DNA of 61,489 bases from Paratrimastix pyriformis (GCA_027972325.1 JAPMOS010000084.1:107501-168989); one strand, 5' to 3'; shown: positions 17,068-34,301, counted from the first letter of the stretch. Translations and numbers: made by a program. The notes: generated by a model from the letters alone, not told the origin.

Positions 17068-20000
17068 ATGGAGAAGGTTCTCCTGATCCTTGTGGCGAAT
17101 GGCACAAAAAAACGTAAGGTTCCTTTTTGCAAGAATGCCGGGTTTGAAGCGCTCAAATCCTTGGTTGCCCTGGAGTTTGCCCCAGAATCAGTCGTTGAAA
17201 TCTCCTACCTGAGCGAAGGAGAGGTCTTTGGTCCGTCCAATTGTTGCCTCTGTTTGCCAGATGATACATCTCCTTATTTGCGACGAACAGGCATCGCCAC
17301 TGATGCATCGTTGGAGGGCTATCTGCAAGAAAACCCTCTCCCTCCGTTGACGATCACCTTATCTTCGACGGTGGTGGCGGTCTGTGGTGGCGCTGCGAGT
17401 GGAATAATGCGAGGGTGGAATAATGCGAGTGGAATAATGCGAGGGTGCAATCACAGGATAACTTCGTTGACCCCCGGGTTTTCTCCGCCCCACGACCGAC
17501 ACTCATGCTTGTCATCCTCGTTCGCCCTTGCGTGGTCGCAGGCAGCCGCGGCAGCGGCGCCCGCAACAGAATCCATGACGACAGGAACAACGCCAGCACC
17601 ACCTCCAGAATCATCGCCCCCACCAGAATCATCGCCCACAGACACCTCGGAGGGCACTCCAGCTGCAGTCCTCCAACAGCTCCCGTCCTCCCCCGAGCCC
17701 GAGCCGGTGATGACAGTTGGTCAACAGCCAGCCCCACCTCCACCAGCCCTCTGCAATGATGATCAGCATCTCATCACGGCGGCGCACGAGACGACCACCC
17801 CCACTGTCTCATCTCCCCCTTCGCCAACAAACCCAATCCCAGATCCAGCCGATTCCCGCCTCACCGAGACGGCGACAGCGACGAACTCAATCCCAGTGCA
17901 AGATGCTTCCCACCACCTCGTTGAGCCGGCTGTGGCTGTGGCGACGGCGACGGCGACGGCGACGACTACAACCCCAGATCCAGACGACTCCCACCTCACT
18001 CAGACAGCGACGGCGAAGAATACGAAACCGGGGAAGAAGAAGAAGAAGAAGGTGGCCAAGAGGAGGGTCGCGCCCGATCCAGCCACAGCCATCCCTGGGG
18101 CTGTTGACTCCGGTGGCGGGGTGGCGCAGGATCGGTCGATGGGTGTGCCCATGTGCACGCTGCACCTGGTTGCGCTCGGGTATCCCCGCAAGACCATGTA
18201 TCTGCCCCCCTTTCAGTCCCAGGAGATCTCGCTGGCCCAGTTTATGTTGCTGTTGACCGACCAGTATGCAGGGGAGAACCAGATGGTCTACGGGGAACCC
18301 GCCATTGAGGCATCTACCGGGGCGGGCATCACCGGTCTGTCCCTCCGCGGGTCGCTGCTCATCTCGCCTCGGCGGGATGGGAATGATGAATGAAAAGTCA
18401 TGATCATTTTTTTTTTTTTTTATCTGTTTTCTTTCTGTCCATGCATGCGCAAAACTCCTTGACTGACTGACACTGACTGCCCACCCGCCACACCGCACCA
18501 CGCCCGCTCCTCCGCACGGCGGGTCGTGCGAACCTTTTCATCGCACCTCGGACGATACCGGCGGGAGGGGATGATGAATCGTCGCTCCTTCTTTGTTTTT
18601 CCCCCTTGCCTACTTTAAAACTCCTTGACTGACTGCCCACACACCACTCCACCAACCCCACACCCACCACTCCCCCGGGGGAGCAGGCCTGGTGGACTGC
18701 GACGAGACCCTGCACTTCCTGCTAACCAACAGCATCTCCCACCCGGTGGTGCTTCGGGTTCCCCTGCGACCCATCACCCCGGCCGACCGGAAGAAGCTCA
18801 AGAAGCAGAAATACAAGGCGCGTCGGCTGGCTGAGATCATGGAGGCAGTGGAAAGTGTGGCCGTCGATGCTGCGGTCTCTGCGGCCTCTGCTGGTTCGTC
18901 TCATGGGGGGGGGGGGGGGGGGGGGCGGCGGCGAGGTGTACGTGTTGGGCAGCGGAAAGTGCGGCCGTCGATGCTGCGGCCTCTGCGGCCTCTGCTGGTG
19001 CGTCGGATGGGAGCGGGTGTGGACGTGTGTTGGGTTGTTGCGTAAGGGCGTGGGGCTTCTCTTCGATGCTTCCATCCGTCTCCCTGGTATGAATCGCCCA
19101 TCCAGAGACACTCCCATAGGCCTCTGGTGGGGGGCGGGATGGCGTGAGGTGTGCGTGTTGGCGCGGAAAGTTCTGGATTTTCCCTCGATTCTTCCTTTTC
19201 TCAGCATCCGTCTCCTTGGTGTGCCTTGCCTGCCCCGCCCATCCACGTGCAGACATTCCCAGCGACGATGATGATGACGCGACGGACGATACGTCCCCTC
19301 CGATCCTTCCGTCAGGCGAGAAGGAGGAGGACGAGGAGTATTACTCCATTCTGGTGGCCTTCATGGCGGCCACTCCCGATGAGAAGATCTCCAAACCCCT
19401 CCTGGTCGCGTCCGCCTTCGAGAAGATTGCCAGCATGGCCCCCAAGAACCCGGCCACCTTCCGCAAGATGACCGCCCCGCTGGCTTCCCTCCTCGCCAAT
19501 CGGGCCTTCCTCTTCGCCCACCCCGCCATGACCGCGTCCTTTCTCAAAGCCGTCGCCCACATGGCCTTTGATCGCGAGATCGCAGCCGCCTTTGGGCGCG
19601 TTGGGATGGTTGCCTCCCTGGTTGCCCACCTCACCGCCAACCCCAACATCCTCTCCTCCCATCCGACCCTGGCGGAGGGGCTCTTCCACGTCATCGTCCA
19701 CCTGGCGCGTGACCCGGGGAACTCAACTGCCTTTGGGCGCACTGGGATGCTCCCCCTGCTGGTCGCCAACGTCACTGCCAATCTCGCCGCCATCTCGGCC
19801 GACATCACCATGGCCAACTCGCTGCTCTTCGCCATCGCCAACCTGGCGCTGGACCACGAGAACGCGGCATCCTTCGGGCGCGCCGGGATGGTCGCCCCAT
19901 TGGCTGCCCTCCTCGCCAGCCCCGCCGTTGTCAGGGCCGATGTCACCAAACTCGAGGCGATCCTCAACGAAGTCGCCAACTTGGCCCGCGATGACGACAA

Positions 20001-20814
20001 CACGACTGCCCTTGGGCGCGCCGGGGTCATCACCCCCCTGGTCGCCATCCTCACCGCCAATCCGGCCATCCTCACCGATCATCCCGTCGTGGCGCAGTCA
20101 CTCCTCGGGGCCTTCGCCAACTTGGCAGTTGACGAGGAGAACGCGGTCTCCTTTGGGCGGGCCGGGCTGATCCCACCCCTGGTCGGCCTCCTCGCCGCCA
20201 ACATCACCCACGTCTCCACCTCCCCAACGGTCGCCGAACTGTTTCTTTTGACCATCGCCAGCTTGGCCCGGAACCCCCCGGATGCGACCGCCCTCGGGCG
20301 TGCAGGGGTGATTCCCCCCCTCGTCACCCTCCTCACCGCCAAGTCCATTCTCCCATCATTCAACGTCTTTGTGATGCTGATGTATGCCGTCGCTCGCCTG
20401 GCCGCCGTCTCGGAGAACTCGATCGCCTTTGGCCGGGCGGGGGCGGCCGGCCCCCTCGTCGCCCTCTTCGCTGACAAGCCCGACCTGACCTCTGACAACC
20501 CCGTCATAGCATTCAGCTTCAACACCACCGCATTGATCATCGATGCAATCGCCGCCCTGGCGCGTTTCGAGGAGAATGCGGCTTTCTTTGGGCGTGCAGG
20601 GATCGTCGCCCCCCTGGTGAAATCGTTGCGCACGCCCTCGTGCGCGGGATCCGTGGTCAACCTCCTCCAGTTGGTCATCGCCCTGGTTCCCACGCAGGCT
20701 GCTGCCTTGGTTTCCGCCGGAGTCATTCCTCAGCTGAAGCGGTTCCGGGGGAACTGTGCAGACGTGCCCGGGCTGGCTGACCTGGTCCATCGGGCACTCG
20801 ACTTGCTGAAGTGA
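17068..20814 (+). CDS. ARM-repeat protein with ubiquitin/PB1-like modules (paralogue 2)
   Basis: Tandem copy of the preceding gene with the same order: first module (MEKVLLILVANGTKKRKVPF, intron 17231-17290 starting GTCCGT, then ASLEGYLQENPLPPLTITL), a Pro/Thr-rich linker, second module (CTLHLVALGYPRKTMYLPP, intron 18335-18686 starting GTCTGT, then VVLRVPLRPITPADRKKL), an acidic stretch and about twelve ARM-type repeats ending LVHRALDLLK at 20811. The last exon starts at 19253. The exon before it ends at 18893, and its last 45 or so bases, with the donor, are repeated about 105 bp further on. A further intron may lie at 17372-17540, where the frame stays open but the sequence departs from paralogue 1. 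Confidence 0.78.
18846..19010 (+). repeat. Duplicated exon end plus splice donor (ARM paralogue 2)
   Basis: Units at 18848-18907 and 18951-19010 share GGAAAGTG, GGCCGTCGATGCTGCGG and CTCTGCGGCCTCTGCTG followed by a GT donor (GTTCGT at 18894, GTGCGT at 18998). A run of about 21 G lies between them. Either donor ends the exon in the same phase. Confidence 0.8.
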
Positions 20815-20935
20815 GAGAGCTTGAGCTTGGCTTCCCTTCTCCACTCAGTTTTTCAAACAAGCCTCCTCTTTTTTTTTTCCTTCTTTTTTCCCTTAATCCC
20901 GGGGGTTGGTTGGCTCGCTCGCGTTCGAAATTTTG

Positions 20936-23900
20936 ATGAAGGAAGAGGAGCCCTTCTTTCCTCGCCTTTCCAGGCTTTCTTCACACAAGCCGCCCCAGTA
21001 TGACCCCCTTGCTCAATTAGAGGGACTCCCTGGGAACTCGCCACCAAAGCTTGCCGCTGCTCCTGTGGAAACTCCCCGCAAGACTCCAATTTCTGGCAGT
21101 GCGCGCACTCCGCGCGGCCCTCGTTCCTCCCCACCCGGGGAGGGTCTTCGCTCTTCGCCCTCGGAACTTCCCGAATCAACTCCTCTCGCCGATGAGTTCT
21201 CCATGTTGCTCCGGTCCATGTTGCATCCCAATCCCTCTGAAGCCCCTCCTGCCATCTCCGCTCCGTCCACCATTACGCGCACGCTCCTTTCGGCACGATC
21301 GGGGGCCTTAACTGAACGGGCGACCTCGAACTCTCCCCGGCGATTCCCACTGGCATCATCCTTGCCGACCGATCGGTCGATGCCGCCCCAACAGCCTCAA
21401 GAGACTCCACTCATTCCAGCCAACAGCCCCTACAAGGACGTCTGGTCCCGGCTCTACTCAACCCAAATTCCTTCACCCCGCCGGCATATCATGCAGTCAC
21501 CACCCCGGGGGGATCTCCCCACATCCCGCTCCTCCACGGACGCGTCTGCCGCCGCGCAGGCGGCACCCCAGCTCCAGCCCAAGACCACCAGCGCCACCCT
21601 GCAGCGGATGATGCTGCTGGTTCGTGACCGGTTCCACGGGAAGCCCCTGAACCCAGAGGATGCCGCCCTCTTCCCAGCCGATCAGCAACAGCAGCCATCT
21701 CTGCAGCAGCAGCCCGTGGCAGCCACACGTCCAGTGTCCCCCAGGCCCACCCCACGCGTCCACCAGACCAGCGGCTCTCCGCGCCGCGCCCCCGCCCCCG
21801 CCCCGCCCCCGCCCCCGCCCCGCCCCGCCCCGCCCCGCCCCCGCCCCGCCCCCGCCCCTGCGCCGGCACAGCGGCCCCCGACCGCCGGCGTCATCACGAC
21901 CCCGCGCGCCCCGCCCCAACCTCAGCAGCAGCAGCAGCAGCAGCAGCATCGTCATCCGACCGTCCGACGGTCTCAACCGCCGCCGGGGTCGTCACACACA
22001 CCCTCGGGTGTCTCACCCGCCCCCAGTGGCCTTCCTGTCGTTCCGTCCCTGGGTCTGGGGCCCGGTGCCATTACCCCCCGGTACCTGGACACGACCCCCG
22101 TCCTGGCCTCGCCCCGTCACCCCGGGGGGATACCCACCCCATGCGCTCCCGCGGTGGCTCCCCCCCCGGCGGCAGCGGCCATCCCGGCCTGGTCACCCCA
22201 TCAGCCCATCGAGCTGCCCAGCCCGACCCTGCCCCACCTTGCCGCCATCAAGCCCGCCACCACCACCGCCCGCCAGCCCTCGCCCACCAGACCGGAGGGC
22301 CCGCTCGACCTCGGGGTGACATACCCGGGACCGTTGCTGGTGGTTCGGCCCGCGGGGGCGGCGGCGGCGATCCCCGGGGACGCCGAGGCGTGGGGACTGA
22401 CGGAACGCGAGCGGGCCGTGGCGCTGCGTGAGATGTGGGTCGCCGAACGCGAGCGGCGGGTTGTGGAGCGGGAGGTCTGCATTTTTCTTGTGCACCTGGG
22501 TTCAATTCCCGGCCCTCACTTTTTTTTCCCCTCACTTTTTTTTTTTTTTTTTTTGGAACCGACAGATCTCGCATCTCGGCTTGGCCTACGCGAACGCGAC
22601 CCTGCAACCCACGCCCGAGACACTCTTCCCCCCGCTCTCGACCTTCCTCGACACCCCGCCCCCAGCGGTCGCCCCGACCCTGGTCTCCCTCGCCCCCTCC
22701 GGCCTCCACCCCACCCACCGCCGTGTGCTGGAACTCTATTGGTCGCAGGTTCAATCCCGGCTGGCCGCGCATTTTTCCGGGGTGCTGAGTCCGACCCTGG
22801 CCAAGAAGAGCCAGCGGACATCGTCACCACCCTCGTCGCCTGTCCCGCGCCCTGGTGGTGAGTCTGCATCGGCGGCAGAGCCCCTGCCCCCGTCGACTCC
22901 ACCACCCCAGTCATTCGCCCCGTCGCGGGCCGCCACCCTGGCGACCACCACCACCCCATTCGGGTCGGCCGCTCCGACCCCGCTCACCCCCGACCGTGCC
23001 GCCACCCTGCCCGGGGTACCATCCACCGGGGTAACATCCACCGGGGTAACATCCACCGGGGTAACATCCACCGGGGTACCATCCACATCGACCATGACAG
23101 GGGTACCATCCACACCTCCGGCGGCTCCCTCCCCGAGCACCCTCACCTCAACCACCCTCTCCTCGCTCACTACCACCTCGCCCACCTCCCACCTGCGCCA
23201 GGGGCCACTGACCCCGTCCCCCGACCGCTCATCAACCTCATCCGTGTCATCCTCCGACCAGGCGGTGGAGCTGGGCCCCAGTGGTCCCCTCGATTTATCT
23301 CCGGCGGCAGGGTTGGAGCCGCCCGCCCTAGTCTCTCCCGCCCCGTCCACAGGCTTCGGGGGCCGAACTGCCCACAGGCTACAGGACACCGGGGTTGACA
23401 TGGCCGTCCCACCGCAGGACCCGGAGGAGCAGCAGGAACTGCCTGCCCGCCGGCTGCCGGTGGCCGATTACGACATGGGCGCCGCCACGGGTGCGGGCCC
23501 GCACGACCCGGATGAGCTGCTGCTGCTGCAATCGGATGCGCTCCTTGATGCCGAGGCTGATTATCTGCAGCAGCAGCAGCAACAACAACAACAGCAGCAG
23601 CAGCAGCAACAACAACAACAACAACAACACCAAGAACACCAAGAACACCACCAAGAACAACAACAACAACAACACCAAGAACAACAACAACAACAACACC
23701 AAGAACAACAACAACAACAGCCAACACCATCACCACCATCCCAACAGGAGCAGCATGAGCAACAACAACAAGGACAGCCGATGTCCTGGCAGCAGCCCGC
23801 TCCCGCTCCCGCCCCCGCCCCCGCCGGCTCTGCTGCCGCTCCTGCCGCCTCCCGCACCCCGCCACCGCCGCCCCCACGAGCAGCGCGGCAGCAGCAGCAG

Positions 23901-23949
23901 CCCCCAGTGCCCCCGCCGCGCCGTGACCACCTGCTGGTCGCCCAACGGA

Positions 23950-23986
<37 letters not shown>

Positions 23987-25129
23987 ACAGCCACCCCTTC
24001 CCGCCGTTCCTGCCCTCCCCATCGCTCCATCGCCACCGCCCACCGTAGCCGCCGCCCTGGCGGCACAGGATCCTGTTGCGCCAGCCCCGGCCCCGGCCCC
24101 GGCCCCGGCCCCGGCACCAGCACCAGTACCAGCACCAGCACCAGCCCCGGCCCCGGCACCAGCACTGGTCCCAGCACCGGCACCCTCATCAACAGAAACT
24201 GCCCCGGCCCCGGCCCCGGCCCCGGCACCAGCCCCGGCACCAACATCAGCCCCGGCCCCAGCACCTGCACCAGCCCCGGCACCAGCACTGGTCCCAGCCC
24301 CGGCACCCTCATCAACAGAAACTGCCCCGACAGCACAGGCCCAGGCTGCGCCAACCCCAACCCCAATCCTGGCCCCAGTCCCAGCCCCGCCCGCAGAAAC
24401 TGCAGAAACGGCACCACAGGCGGCACCCACCCCTGCCCCCGGGCCTGAATCACCCGCACCCGCACCCGCACCCGCACCCGCACCAGCACCCGCGCCCGCG
24501 CCTGCACCCGCGCCTGCACCCGCGCCCGCACCCGCACCCGCACCCGCAGCCGTCCCGGTCCCAGCACCAGCACCAGCACCAGCACCAGCACCAGCACCAG
24601 CACCAGCACCAGCACCAGCACCAGCACCACCAGCTGCCGAGCCAGCCGATCAGGCTCCCTCCGCCGCCCCAGCTGTGGCTCCGACCCCATCGGGTGGTGA
24701 TGTGGCTCCGACCCCGGTTGTCGATCTTGCCCCTGCCCCGGCAGCCCCGGCGTCAGGTAATGATGCGGCTCCCACCCCGGCAACTCCGGCTGATGCTCTC
24801 ACCCCAGTTGAAGCAGCCCCAAGTGGGGTGGTGGCTACCACCCCCCAAGTCGCTCCCTCCCCCGTCCCGACTCCGGCACCCGCGGCTATCCCCCACCCGC
24901 CGACCCGACGGCCGACCTCACCCGCCAGGCGGCTCCCTCCCCCCGTCCTCTGGTGGACCTGCCCCCATCGAGCCACGAGGCCGACCTTGCCCCACGGCTC
25001 GATCCGACATCACCCCACATGGCCTCCAGGGAGGGCCAGACCCCGGGCACCCCAACGGCTGCCTCCCCGGTGCGATTTGACGACCCGTCTGTTCCCCCCG
25101 TAAATATAACATGTCCCACATCCCTATAA
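20936..25129 (+). CDS. Pro/Ala/Gln-rich low-complexity protein
   Basis: I do not recognise the family. Exons 20936-22474, 22566-24827 and 24929-25129 join in frame; introns start GTCTGC and GTGGTG. The first exon codes a Ser/Pro-rich region with scattered short ordered stretches (EFSMLLRSML, TLQRMMLLVRDRFHGKPL). A charged segment, TERERAVALREMWVAERERR, runs across the first intron and probably forms a coiled coil. It is followed by YANATLQPTPETLF and HRRVLELYWSQVQSRLAAHF, likely helical. Then come direct repeats of TSTGV (about 23017-23080), glutamine runs with EH interruptions (23565-23790), another Q run (23951-23985) and about 200 residues of alternating Ala-Pro (24080-24640). Its 3' end faces the TM2 gene at 25415. 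Confidence 0.65.
22497..22556. repeat. T runs in intron before the 3' splice site
   Basis: Two T runs (about 8 and 20 nt) form an extended polypyrimidine tract ahead of the acceptor AG at 22564-22565. Confidence 0.85.
23565..23790 (+). repeat. CAG/CAA glutamine-codon repeat
   Basis: Mixed CAG and CAA codons with periodic CACCAAGAA (His-Gln-Glu) inside the low-complexity gene. Translated in the gene's own frame as polyglutamine. Confidence 0.9.
24080..24640 (+). repeat. CCNGCN Ala-Pro dipeptide repeat
   Basis: Hexamer-periodic tract (CCGGCC, CCAGCA, CCCGCA) coding alternating Pro and Ala, broken by two copies of a SSTETAP segment. The codon phase is kept throughout, which supports translation. 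Confidence 0.9.
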
Positions 25130-25414
25130 TGCTCTTCCATGCCGACCTCACCCTAACCGCTCCACCCACCTCTTATCCCACTCGTGTTCACCCAGGTTCC
25201 AGGACGACGAGATGTATTAAGGCCGACGGCGCGTTCGGAGTTGTAATGTGTTGATAGGAAGCGGCCTGATGATGTCGAGGAGCGAGCTGCCTCCCCGAGA
25301 GACACGCCTCTTTTTCGGATATTGTTTTGTGTTTTTCCAGCAAAAAAAAATCTCAAAAAACAGTCGGAGAGGACGGGATGTGCAGAAAAAGATGGCATGG
25401 AACGATTTCACAGG
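25130..25414. other. Spacer between converging genes
   Basis: About 285 bp between the stop of the low-complexity gene and the stop of the TM2 gene, holding both 3' ends. No further gene supported. Confidence 0.5.
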
Positions 25415-25877
25415 TTACGCCTGGGGATAGTACCGCATAGGGGGAGACTGAGGCTGACTGTAAACAACGTAACCGGTGGCGGGGACGGCCTGCATGGTGG
25501 GCGGATTCTGCTCGCGAATGTTGGCTTCATCCACGAGATCCTGCATTTGGCAGCAGTCCACGCATTGACCAATGCCACACTACAGGCAGGGTGCGGATGA
25601 TGAGGGCTCAAAACGGAAAGGGGAAAACAGACAAGGCCGCCAGTGAGCAGCCAAACGACGCCGGATGGAATCCGTTCGAGGTAAAACCGGTGAAGTCCTG
25701 TTGGATTATATATCATTTAGAGGCCTGAAAAAGCAAGGGAAGTGACAGACCGCAGAAGCCGCAAAGACCAAGAGCAGCAAGAGCGTAAGCGGTGCCTGAA
25801 GCGGCAAATTGAAGAGATGAAAGCATCAGAATCTCAATTAACACTTTTGGTTTGAAGGAGAGACCTGTATCTTTCAT
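25415..25877 (-). CDS. TM2-domain protein (copy 3), four exons
   Basis: Exons on the minus strand 25877-25865, 25795-25751, 25697-25633 and 25579-25415 join to 95 residues. The first coding exon is 13 nt (MKDT plus one base). The domain reads ALAALGLCGFCG, LHRFYLERIPSGVVWLLTGG and CGIGQCVDCCQMQD, followed by a short tail with VYSQPQSPPMRYYPQA. Introns start GTCTCT, GTCTGT and GTCTGT. Small two-helix membrane protein, role unknown. Its start codon lies 76 bp from that of the F-box gene on the other strand, so the two probably share a promoter. Confidence 0.88.
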
Positions 25878-25953
25878 TAGAAACGAAGCAAAACGAAAAC
25901 AAAGATCGCGGGCGATAGTAATTAGACCCTGGACCTCGCCGACCGTTTTTCAA
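25878..25953. promoter_or_regulatory. Likely bidirectional promoter
   Basis: Only 76 bp separate the divergent start codons of TM2 copy 3 (minus) and the F-box gene (plus). No TATA-like box is evident. Inferred from spacing. Confidence 0.5.
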
Positions 25954-31649
<5,696 letters not shown>

Positions 31650-31726
31650 GAGAATGCGGTGCCTCCTTCTTGCTCCATCTCCCCATCAACAATCACCGTG
31701 GCGGGGATGAAAAGATCGACTATATT

Positions 31727-32834
31727 CTATATGTCGCTCCACTTTTCGCAACTCGCACCCCCAGAGGCCTTCTTCATGATATCGGTCGTCCCTTCCAGAG
31801 ACAATGCCGGATCCGGCGGGGCGGGCAGTGCCTCCAAATCTGCTTGTGGGGGCAGTGGGGCCATGACGGGGCGCGGAGTGTCTGTCCACAGGGGCAGCGG
31901 TCGGTCGAGCCACCAGAGGAGCTTCAAACTGGTGGTCGGGGGGCTCTGAACGCGGGTAATGTACCAGTCAAAGAGCAGCCAGGCCAGGACCAGCCCTAGA
32001 AAGATGTCCACCGTGTAGTGGAAGCGCGCCTTTTGGGGGTCATCGATCGAGAGGGTGAAAAAGCATCCGACCATCGTGAAGACGGCAAGCGTGCCCAAGA
32101 GCCCCACGAGGAGGATGGGGAACCACAGTTTCTTCCATTTTGTATGGTTGAAAATCAGCCGAGCCACCAGAACGGCAGTGGCAGTCTACCCGACGGATGA
32201 AATGTGGACCAGAACAATCATGTCACAGACGTGACCGGAAAAGATATAATCACGAGTTGTCGGCAAAATCCCTGTGGGTTGATAGGGCAAAACCAGGAAG
32301 CCCCCAGAACAGACCTACCATGACTAACAAAGGGCGGAGGGGCCATGGGTATTTGTCAAGCGGATTCGTTCTGGGGACAATCATCGGGTCAGGGAGGATG
32401 GTGACCGAGATGGTGATAGAGCGAAGAAGGAAGATCATCGTTTGGAGAATGAGAAACCGTCTGTGGAGGGAGCGCGGGCGTGAGTGAGCAAGCGCGAAGA
32501 GAATGAATGGACCGAAAAAGGCACAGCCTCCCCGAAATACCATCACCCAGTAGAATCAAATAGACCAAAAACCCACAACTCCAAATGGTCACTGGAGAGA
32601 AAAATGATCTCAATTTATGGATTGCGCCTCCCAACCTGCCAAATTAGGAATCCATGGCCACCTTTCGAGTGACGGAAGGAAATAGTGTCCAGCATCAAAA
32701 ATATACCGATCCGTGTTGGGGGCATCCTCGATGAGAATCTGAACTGCACTCATGAGATAGAAAGCCATAAAGGCCACTATAAAAGTTCCGGATACTCTCC
32801 CAAGCTCCGAACGAATCGAGCTGCAATTCCGCAT
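31727..32834 (-). CDS. Sphingomyelin-synthase-like membrane protein, five exons
   Basis: Member of the sphingomyelin synthase/PAP2_C family, polytopic enzymes that move a phospho-head group onto ceramide. Exons on the minus strand 32834-32636, 32591-32580, 32527-32315, 32271-32231 and 32185-31727 join in frame to about 307 residues. The second exon is only 12 nt. Family motifs: RRFLILQTMIFLLRSIT with TILPDP (residues about 80-110), TRDYIFSGH joined across the fourth intron to TATAVLVARL, and FHYTVDIFLG. The two histidines and the aspartate of SGH and HYTVD are the catalytic triad. Animal enzymes have CGDYxFSGHT; here Arg replaces the Gly, so the head-group may differ. Introns start GTTGGG, GTTGTG, GTCTGT and GTCTGT. 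It diverges from the TM2 gene at 32919. Confidence 0.85.
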
Positions 32835-32918
32835 CCGACCGTGTTGGCCCCACTCAAACAAACTCCGGATAAGTTCTCATTTACCGGGGTTATAGCAATC
32901 CTCGCTTTTCGCAGCAGA
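32835..32918. promoter_or_regulatory. Likely bidirectional promoter
   Basis: Eighty-four bases separate the divergent start codons of the sphingomyelin-synthase-like gene (minus) and TM2 copy 2 (plus). Inferred from spacing only. Confidence 0.5.
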
Positions 32919-33451
32919 ATGATGCAAACACAACAAACCGTTCAACTGGTTCCTGTTCAACCGTATCGGCAGCCCAAGGTCTAGAATTTTCGTTTTTCAT
33001 GTCCTGAGTTCCTTGCGTTTCGTAGGACCTGACCGTTGCTTACGCGTTAGCGGCTCTTGGGTGCTGTGGTTTTTGTGGCCTTCATCGGTTTTATCTTGAC
33101 CGTGTTCCATCTGGTCTCATTTGGCTCTTTACGGGAGGTCTTTGCGGCTGGGGTCAATGCTTCGACCTTCTGATGATGGAAAAGATGGTGAATGACTGCA
33201 ACGCCGGGATTCCGGATAACCAGCCCCTCACCCGGACATACATTGTGGCCCAGGCCCCACCTATGATGGCACCTGGAGTTCCATACCAGACCCAGGTGGC
33301 CCCTCAGTCTTTCAATCCGCAGCCTGGTTATCAGGGTCAGGTGATGTACGTCGGCGCTCCTCTTCCCCCGCCGCAAGCACAGTCACTGCCTCCGGCGATG
33401 ATGACCATGCCCCCGCCCATGCCCATGCCCATGCCTGATGGAAAGTATTAG
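32919..33451 (+). CDS. TM2-domain protein (copy 2), two exons
   Basis: Exons 32919-32978 and 33026-33451 (intron GTCTAG to GTAG, 47 nt) give about 161 residues. After a short Gln-rich start (MMQTQQTVQLVPVQPYRQPK) the TM2 domain is read without interruption: AALGCCGFCG, LHRFYLDRVPSGLIWLFTGG, CGWGQCFDLLMMEKM. The tail is Pro/Met-rich (PPMMAPGV, MTMPPPMPMPMP). The three introns that split this domain in copy 1 are absent here, while its one intron lies before the domain. It converges with the FAR-17a gene at 33606, mirroring the arrangement at 1164-2761. Confidence 0.88.
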
Positions 33452-33605
33452 ACGGTGAACTTTCTTCCCGCTCTTCTTCATTTTGTGGCTTTCCCCTTTA
33501 CGTCTCCGTTCCTCCTCTTTTGTGAATCTTTTTGTTGGAATTATCCAGCCCTATTTCTTTGCAAGCGGACAGGGGTTCGACAAACACCGCTCTTTTTCGC
33601 ATCAA

Positions 33606-34301
33606 TCACTCTGCCCGTCCATGACCAGAAGAATTCGACAAAGCCAATTGGACGCCCCAAAATGCGAAGAAAACGGGAAATGCGAACAGGACAGAGCCCG
33701 CAAAGAAGACGGTGATCGTCCCCATCCCGGGCAGGCTCGTCAGGATGGGATACGGCCAGCGCGAATCGAAAAGCAAGAAGACAATAACAGTATAAGCAAG
33801 GTATCCACCTCCTACGGTCAGGAAGCTCAACAGATGAGGAAGGAGTGCCATCCTCGGAGGCGGGAAAAGTAAGAGTTGGATGATCACGTATATCACAGGA
33901 AACAAATGGAGATAAAGAGCTTGCCATGTGGGGAGAATATCCATGACCTCAAGTGGAATCAACGAGCCAGGGACGACAAGCGTGAGGAGCCAAAACGAAA
34001 TCGAGACGAAGAAACACATCGGGCCAACGACACCCGAGAAGTAATGCTCGAGCACTCTCCGAAAAGAAACAACCTCGCCAAAATAGATCTTACCAAGAAG
34101 GAAAAGAAAACTGAGGAAACTGTGAGACTCCATCAGCCAGCGCCCCCACATTGTCAGCCATCTGGTACTCCCTCCCCAATATTTGAAAATGGGTAGGGCA
34201 ATCATCCCCTCCAAGCGAACTCGAACGGTGATGGCGAGGGCGATGCAAAGGAGGTCCACAAAGAGTGCGAGAGAGTCTCGGGACCGAGAGGAGGAGGACA
34301 T
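33606..34301 (-). CDS. FAR-17a/AIG1-like membrane protein (copy 2), intronless
   Basis: One open frame of 231 residues from ATG at 34301 (MSSSSRSRDSLALFVDLL). Membrane helices with family landmarks: STRWLTMWGRWLMESH, ALYLHLFPVIYVIIQ (histidine matching the catalytic His of AIG1) and FDSRWPYPILTSLPG. Same family and about the same length as the gene at 1164-1906, but without that gene's intron. A frame continues upstream beyond 34301 through GTG codons but has no support. Confidence 0.85.
   Translation of the reverse strand: MSSSSRSRDSLALFVDLLCIALAITVRVRLEGMIALPIFKYWGGSTRWLTMWGRWLMESHSFLSFLFLLGKIYFGEVVSFRRVLEHYFSGVVGPMCFFVSISFWLLTLVVPGSLIPLEVMDILPTWQALYLHLFPVIYVIIQLLLFPPPRMALLPHLLSFLTVGGGYLAYTVIVFLLFDSRWPYPILTSLPGMGTITVFFAGSVLFAFPVFFAFWGVQLALSNSSGHGRAE

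Noticed and set aside
23170-24783. Long minus-strand frames opposite the low-complexity gene and opposite the ARM genes
   Set aside because: They mirror GC-rich, periodic coding sequence on the plus strand and show no family motif.
32528-32546. A 19-nt intron and an in-frame TAG (32188-32186) in the sphingomyelin-synthase-like gene
   Set aside because: Ordinary introns of 52 nt (32528-32579) and 45 nt (32186-32230, starting GTCTGT) remove both problems and restore the SGHTATAVL motif.
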